A DNA stretch of 64,000 bases from Chitinasiproducens palmae (GTDB taxonomy: Bacteria; Pseudomonadota; Gammaproteobacteria; Burkholderiales; Burkholderiaceae). Position 1 is the first letter of the stretch, and each line of letters opens with the position of its first letter. Made by a program: the position numbers and the translations under genes. The stretch lies in NCBI RefSeq assembly GCF_900095735.1, contig NZ_FNLO01000007.1, forward strand, positions 124,001 through 188,000. The letters run 5' to 3'. This document shows positions 59,908 through 64,000 of the stretch, piece by piece. The notes under the pieces were generated by a model. It saw only the letters and a list, made by a program, of their open reading frames with translations, was not told where the DNA came from and did not search any database.

Positions 59908-60330
59908 ATGGGATACAGCACCAGGTTCAGCGGCGTGCTCAGCCTCAGCCGCAAGCTCATCCTCAAGGAAGCCCGCGCGATCCTCGAATTCAACGACGAG
60001 CCGTCGAAGATCGAAAATCCGCCTGTCCGCGGCTACATGCAGTGGGTCCCCACGGAAACGCTCGACGGCATCATGTGGGATCAGGGCGAGAAGTTCTACG
60101 ACTACATCGAGTGGTTGACGTGGCTTTGCGACCTGCTGAAAACGTGGGGAATCTCGGTCAGCGGGCGGTTGATCTGGGCCGGAGAAGACACGGACGATGT
60201 CGGAGAAATCACCGTGTCGGACAACGTTGTTTCGTCCATCCAGCACGCCCGTCAGACGATCGGTAGCACCGAGCCCCTCACGATGAAGCGCCTCGCTGAA
60301 ATAGCGCTCGATCAGGGCACGAAAGAGTAA
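59908..60330 (+). CDS. Phage hypothetical protein of GYSTRF type
   Basis: 140 residues from ATG 59908 (GGAGAAC upstream). MGYSTRFSGVLSLSRKLILKEARAILEFNDE... MQWVPTETLDGIMWDQGEKFYDYIEWLTWLCDLLKTWGISVSGRLIWAGED. This is a common early phage family with no known role; an ATG further upstream is less likely because the family begins with MGYSTxF. Confidence 0.75.
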   Translation: MGYSTRFSGVLSLSRKLILKEARAILEFNDEPSKIENPPVRGYMQWVPTETLDGIMWDQGEKFYDYIEWLTWLCDLLKTWGISVSGRLIWAGEDTDDVGEITVSDNVVSSIQHARQTIGSTEPLTMKRLAEIALDQGTKE

Positions 60331-60356
60331 GAACGCGCGCGCAACTGAGACGAGAC

Positions 60357-60545
60357 ATGATCCGCCACGACACTCCAGACGTACACGTGCGCATCAGCCC
60401 GGAAGGCATGCGCCGCCAGGAAGCCGCGCCGACGGCGCAGGTGATCGACCTGGAACCGCAGCGCATCAAGCGCTTCCTCGAAGCGGAGAACGAGCGTAAC
60501 CGCAAGGCGCACGCCGCTCGCCTGCTGCAGGAGGCTTACCTGTGA
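60357..60545 (+). CDS. Small helical phage protein
   Basis: 62 residues, MIRHDTPDVHVRISPEGMRRQEAAPTAQVIDLEPQRIKRFLEAENERNRKAHAARLLQEAYL. Basic C-terminal helix; may bind nucleic acid or a partner. Unknown family. Confidence 0.65.
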   Translation: MIRHDTPDVHVRISPEGMRRQEAAPTAQVIDLEPQRIKRFLEAENERNRKAHAARLLQEAYL

Positions 60546-60703
60546 GCGCCATCACCGACCTCGACGCATCCCCGCGCCGGCCACGCCGGTGGGGCGGCTA
60601 CATCGCGGCGTTCCTCATCGGTGCGCTGTTCGCGGTCCTGGCCCTGGGCGTGTGGGACCTGTCGACGCGCGGTCCGGCTGTGGCTTACCAGGGGAGGGCG
60701 TAG
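60542..60703 (+). CDS. Small single-span membrane protein (GTG start)
   Basis: 53 residues from a GTG overlapping the upstream stop. A basic N-terminus (PRRPRRWGGY) and one membrane helix (IAAFLIGALFAVLALGVW). Positive-inside rule puts the N-terminus in the cytoplasm. Function unknown. Confidence 0.6.
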   Translation: MSAITDLDASPRRPRRWGGYIAAFLIGALFAVLALGVWDLSTRGPAVAYQGRA

Positions 60704-60781
60704 TGAACGACGGGGACCCCTGGCAACAGCAGATGCAAGACGAAGAACTGACTGAATTTCAAGACACCAAAGGAAACCACC

Positions 60782-61432
60782 ATGAGCATCGCAACACTGA
60801 TCCTGGGGCAGAGCGGCACCGGCAAGAGCACCAGCATGCGCAATATCGATCCGGCAGACGTGCTGCTGATTCAGACCATTCGCAAGCCGCTGCCTTTTAA
60901 GGCGTCCGGCTGGAAGGTGGCATCCAAGGAAACGCCACAGGGTTCCATCTTCCAGACCGATGACTGGTCAAAGATGATCGCGGTCATGACGCGCACAAAG
61001 CGCAAGGTCATCGTTATCGACGATTTCCAATACTTGCTCGCGAACGAATTCATGAAGCGCAGCGACGAGCGCGGATTCGACAAATTCACGGATATCGGCA
61101 AGCACGCCTGGTCCGTCTTGACCGCTGCCGGCGAGCTGCCCGATGACGTGCGCGTGTACATCCTCAGCCACACCGAGGAAGACCAAGCGGGCACGACCAA
61201 AATGAAGACCATCGGGAAGATGCTCGATGAAAAGATCACGATCGAGGGAATGGTGACCATCGTTCTTCGTACCGCGGTGCTGGATGGACAGTACTACTTC
61301 ACGACGCGAAACAACGGTCGTGACACCGTCAAGAGCCCGATGGGGCTGTTCGACCACGACATGATCGACAACGACCTCGCAGCAGTCGATCAACGCATCT
61401 GCGAATTTTACGACCTGACTGTAACCAACTGA
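60782..61432 (+). CDS. Sak4-like RecA-core ATPase (recombinase)
   Basis: 216 residues. Walker A LILGQSGTGKST at residues 6-17; Walker B KVIVIDDFQ; a C-terminal beta region (GMVTIVLRTAVLDGQYYFTTRNN). A RecA core without the N- and C-terminal RecA domains is the plan of phage Sak4 proteins, which assist single-strand annealing together with an SSB. The next gene is SSB-like, supporting this role. Confidence 0.82.
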   Translation: MSIATLILGQSGTGKSTSMRNIDPADVLLIQTIRKPLPFKASGWKVASKETPQGSIFQTDDWSKMIAVMTRTKRKVIVIDDFQYLLANEFMKRSDERGFDKFTDIGKHAWSVLTAAGELPDDVRVYILSHTEEDQAGTTKMKTIGKMLDEKITIEGMVTIVLRTAVLDGQYYFTTRNNGRDTVKSPMGLFDHDMIDNDLAAVDQRICEFYDLTVTN

Positions 61433-61440
61433 GAGACCAC

Positions 61441-62058
61441 ATGTACGCACTCAACACCACTGCAGCACGTCAAGCCGAACAACGTGGCGGACGCGTCACC
61501 GAAATCGGGAAGTACCTCGGCCGTTTCAGTCGAGCCGAGGATATGACCAGCCAGAAGGGCACGCGCGGCATCGACTTCCAATTCGAGACGCATGACAAGC
61601 AGAGCGCGTACTTCACGATCTGGACGATCAACGCGGAAGGAAAGGAGTTGTACGGCTTCAAACACCTGCAGGCTTTGATGACATGCCTCGGCTTGCGCAA
61701 CATCAAGCCAGGGCAACAAATCGTCAAAAAATACGATCGAGATGCCGAAGAGATGCAAGACGTGATGGCCAATGTGTTTCCCGATCTGATGGACCGCGAT
61801 ATCGGAATCCTGTTCGAGACCGAGGATTACGAGAAGAAAGACGGAACAGTCGGAACCAGAGTCGTGCCGGCTTTCTTCTTCCAAGCCGATACGGAATTGG
61901 TCGCGAGCGAAATTCTCGATCGACGCACGCAGCCGTTGAAGCTTGCTGGCCTGGTCCAGCAGCTCAAGCATCGCCCGCTGAAAGCTACTGCAAACCGCAG
62001 CGCATCGCAGCACGCGGGCGGCGGCTTCGACGCGACGGACGACGACATTCCTTTTTGA
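61441..62058 (+). CDS. Phage single-stranded DNA-binding protein with SSB-type tip
   Basis: 205 residues. An OB-like core (GKYLGRFSRAEDMTSQKGTRGIDFQFET...AYFTIWTINAEGKELYGFKHLQALMTCLGL) and a disordered tail that ends DDDIPF, the acidic tip by which SSBs recruit partners. Follows the Sak4-like gene by 8 bases. Confidence 0.82.
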   Translation: MYALNTTAARQAEQRGGRVTEIGKYLGRFSRAEDMTSQKGTRGIDFQFETHDKQSAYFTIWTINAEGKELYGFKHLQALMTCLGLRNIKPGQQIVKKYDRDAEEMQDVMANVFPDLMDRDIGILFETEDYEKKDGTVGTRVVPAFFFQADTELVASEILDRRTQPLKLAGLVQQLKHRPLKATANRSASQHAGGGFDATDDDIPF

Positions 62059-62066
62059 GACGAGCG

Positions 62067-62576
62067 ATGAAAACGAGTCTCTACGTGATTGCGAGCGAGT
62101 ATCGGCAGGCTGCTGACACGCTCGCCGAACTCGACCTCGACGAGCAAACGGTGGCCGACACGCTGGAGTCGATCAGCGGCGACATCACCGAGAAGGCGAC
62201 GAACGTCGCGGCGTTTATCCGGAACCTTGAGTCGACGGCGGAAGCCGTCAAGAACGCAGCGAAGGGCATGACGGATCGTGCGAAGGCGATCGAAGCGCGG
62301 GCGGACCGCATCAAGCATTACCTGCTGGCCAACATGCAGCACGCCGGCATCAAGAAGATCGACTCGCCACTGTTCGCCATCACGGTGAAGGACAACCCGG
62401 TGTCGGTAGTCATTGACGACGAGCGGCAGATACCGGCTGAGTACATGACCGACCCGGTTCCGCCGCCACCGCCGCCAGCAAAGCCGGACAAGAAGCTAAT
62501 CGCCCAGGCGATCAAGGACGGATTCGAGGTGCCGGGTGCGCGCCTTGAGCGCAAGCAACGCGTGGAGATCAAGTGA
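62067..62576 (+). CDS. Gp157-family phage protein
   Basis: 169 residues. LYVIASEYRQAADTLAELDLDEQTVADTLESISGDITEKATNVAAFIRNLESTAEAVKNAAKGMTDRAKAIEARADRIKHYLLANMQ is the full Gp157 coiled-coil pattern, followed by IKKIDSPLFAITVKDNPVSVVI and a Pro-rich linker. Gp157 proteins of phages were linked to resistance to infection and to recombination modules; exact role unknown. Confidence 0.9.
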   Translation: MKTSLYVIASEYRQAADTLAELDLDEQTVADTLESISGDITEKATNVAAFIRNLESTAEAVKNAAKGMTDRAKAIEARADRIKHYLLANMQHAGIKKIDSPLFAITVKDNPVSVVIDDERQIPAEYMTDPVPPPPPPAKPDKKLIAQAIKDGFEVPGARLERKQRVEIK

Positions 62577-63733
62577 CCATGACGAGGATCAACGAGAAGG
62601 CGCAAGTCGAGCTTGACGCGTTTTGCGATTGGAAAGCGCAGAGCCTGTCGGACTCTCCTGACTGGTGCTCGTGGAAAGCCGGCATCGATTACGCCCGCGC
62701 CGCCCTGGCGCAGCAGGCAGCGGTGCCGGAGCCACTAATTGGCGCATTTCGCATGCTCTTGGCCGCCTCCAATCGCCTGTGGGCTGAGGCAGAGGAAATC
62801 GAGTCACCGGACGGACTCGCCCAGGTAGCGCTTCAGCAATATTGGGACGCCTTCATTGACGCGCGCGACAAGGCCCAAGATGCGCTGCTGTCTGCCGCGC
62901 CCGAAGCGCCCGCCGCCCAGGGGAAGGAGGCGATTCCGCTGCACGTCATTCGTGAGTGGGCGGAGCGACGAATCCGCGCGTGCGGTCCTGCGGGCGTCAC
63001 GGATCAAGTGGCGTTGCTTGAGGATGCGGTTCGTTGGGCGGAGAGCTGTTATCGAGCGTCGCGCGGACCGCGCCTTGCCCCGGTGCCAATCGAGCAGGCG
63101 GCAGGGGCGCTGACGGATGAACGTCTTGCCGAGCTTCTGCCCGCTGTTCGCGTCGATGAAATTTGGAACGCAATAGAGTACGCGGATGTGGCGCATCTTG
63201 CCGTGCGCGATCCAAGCCGCTGGGACGGCATTCTGCGGTTGCGATTTGCACGCGCCGTTGCTCGCGCCATCGAGGCAGCAGCCGCCCCCGCACAGTTGCA
63301 CCAGAGTGCAATTTCGGCGCGAAATGACACTCTGGTATCAGCGGCGGCGCCCGTCCGTTACTTCGTTTATGACCGAGAGGGCGACGGCTATCGCGAATTC
63401 TCGACGGACGCCGAGCGACGCGACGCGCACGATGCTGCTATCGAGGCGTGCGCGGACTACGGGGATGAATGGGGAGTGGATGTTGACGAGATCGTTTCGG
63501 GAATTGTGACGCACGTAACGACACAGACCCAACTCGAACATATGCCAGAGCCATGCGCCCGGCATCCCGAAAACGACGGAGAGAACTGCGACGACTGCGA
63601 CGCCTGGAACGAATGGCCAGATCACAGCGTTGAGTCTGTGTGCAACTACCAGCAACAGGCACTCGCCGCCAGCGCTGCAGAGAGCGCAGAAAGGTCTGCA
63701 GAGAGCGACGGCGGCCAGAAGGTGAAGCCATGA
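62573..63733 (+). CDS. Phage hypothetical protein with modular repeats
   Basis: 386 residues from a GTG overlapping the Gp157 stop (an ATG at 62579 is equally possible). N-terminal WCSWKAGIDYARAALAQQ and other short blocks typical of phage 'ead/Ea22-like' patchwork proteins; C-terminal part has CARHPENDGENCDDCDAW, a Cys/His cluster. It probably arose by shuffling of short early-gene segments. Role unknown. Confidence 0.72.
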   Translation: MTMTRINEKAQVELDAFCDWKAQSLSDSPDWCSWKAGIDYARAALAQQAAVPEPLIGAFRMLLAASNRLWAEAEEIESPDGLAQVALQQYWDAFIDARDKAQDALLSAAPEAPAAQGKEAIPLHVIREWAERRIRACGPAGVTDQVALLEDAVRWAESCYRASRGPRLAPVPIEQAAGALTDERLAELLPAVRVDEIWNAIEYADVAHLAVRDPSRWDGILRLRFARAVARAIEAAAAPAQLHQSAISARNDTLVSAAAPVRYFVYDREGDGYREFSTDAERRDAHDAAIEACADYGDEWGVDVDEIVSGIVTHVTTQTQLEHMPEPCARHPENDGENCDDCDAWNEWPDHSVESVCNYQQQALAASAAESAERSAESDGGQKVKP

Positions 63734-64000
63734 GCCACGAAACCGTCACCACGAGCCAACTGTCGATTCTGCAACACGCGCTGGGCCTCAACAAACGAGC
63801 AGAGAGCTACCGGAACCTATACGCCGCGCCGGACCGTGGTCCGGTCCTCGATGACTGCGTCGCGCTGGAGCGGCGCGGCCTGCTCGAAGGATGCAGCGCG
63901 GAATTCGGCAATCACTTCTACCGAGTGACCGATGCCGGTCGTATCGTCGCGGAAAATGACGGGCACGCACCCGAGCCGATCGACGGCCGCGCCGAATGGG
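63730..64000 (+). CDS. Phage hypothetical protein, cut by right edge
   Basis: Starts MSHETVTTSQLSILQHALGLNKRAESYRNLYAAPDRGPVLDDCVALERRGLLEG...FYRVTDAGRIVAEN and is still open at the edge (about 90 residues seen). The HTH-like layout 'L..Hal.l......yRN.y.a......v.LverGL' is common in phage early regions. Start overlaps the upstream stop by 4 bases. Confidence 0.78.
   Translation, partial: MSHETVTTSQLSILQHALGLNKRAESYRNLYAAPDRGPVLDDCVALERRGLLEGCSAEFGNHFYRVTDAGRIVAENDGHAPEPIDGRAEW

Noticed and set aside
60703-60900. GTG-started frame overlapping the Sak4-like gene start
   Set aside because: Has a plausible 27-residue beginning but then only runs out of frame through the ATPase gene; no independent support.

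Overview
The window reads as a chromosomal stretch of a high-GC betaproteobacterium of the Burkholderia/Paraburkholderia type. The evidence is a Burkholderia-like thiC with its TPP riboswitch, small-protein families common in that group (DUF3563, entericidin, DUF1328, DUF4142, DUF6314), and a prophage whose capsid genes belong to the Bordetella BPP-1 (Bbp16/17/19) families. Taxon and family names are recognised from memory of sequence patterns; no database was searched.

Region 1 (1-18.5 kb) is ordinary core or variable host DNA. In order it holds thiC (cut by the left edge), DUF3563, an entericidin-like lipoprotein, a DUF1328 membrane protein, a bacterioferritin-like protein, a DHA2 drug-efflux pump, a translationally coupled OpgC-like membrane protein plus secreted esterase, a DUF4142 protein, a PD-(D/E)XK plus XPD/DinG-type helicase, DUF6314, a membrane-protein/XRE-regulator pair with a palindromic operator, and a LOV-type hybrid histidine kinase.

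Region 2 (about 17-25 kb) is gene-poor and looks like an accessory island. It has a Rap1a/Tai-type periplasmic immunity-like protein, an exported beta-helix protein whose C-terminus matches the tailspike of the downstream prophage, and an unrecognised 368-residue repetitive protein. Between them are non-coding stretches of about 0.8-1.3 kb.

Region 3 (about 24.97 kb to the right edge) is a temperate podovirus-like prophage that continues beyond 64 kb; no integrase is inside the window. A lambda-like immunity region sits at 57.3-59.2 kb, with a LexA-type CI repressor, a divergent Cro-like regulator and shared operator motifs. Leftward of it one nearly gapless array on the minus strand runs for about 32 kb. 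Its order is cro, small genes, a cytosine methyltransferase fully overlapped by a second conserved frame, an O-like protein containing an iteron origin, a P-like protein, RusA, small genes, terminase, portal, Bbp19, scaffold, capsid, cement, T7-like tail tube/adaptor and ejection proteins, tailspike, lysis genes with two spanin-like pairs, and tail-fibre-like genes. Many genes overlap by 4 bases (ATGA). Rightward on the plus strand is a recombination operon: small proteins, a Sak4-like RecA-core ATPase, an SSB-like protein with an acidic tip, and Gp157. At the far left end a small Cys-rich gene sits behind a perfect LexA box on the opposite strand, as a phage moron would.

The most interesting items are the dual-frame methyltransferase locus, four origin iterons spaced exactly 22 bp apart inside the O-like gene, the exported tailspike relative outside the prophage, and the barnase/colicin-E5-like domain on the ejected transglycosylase.
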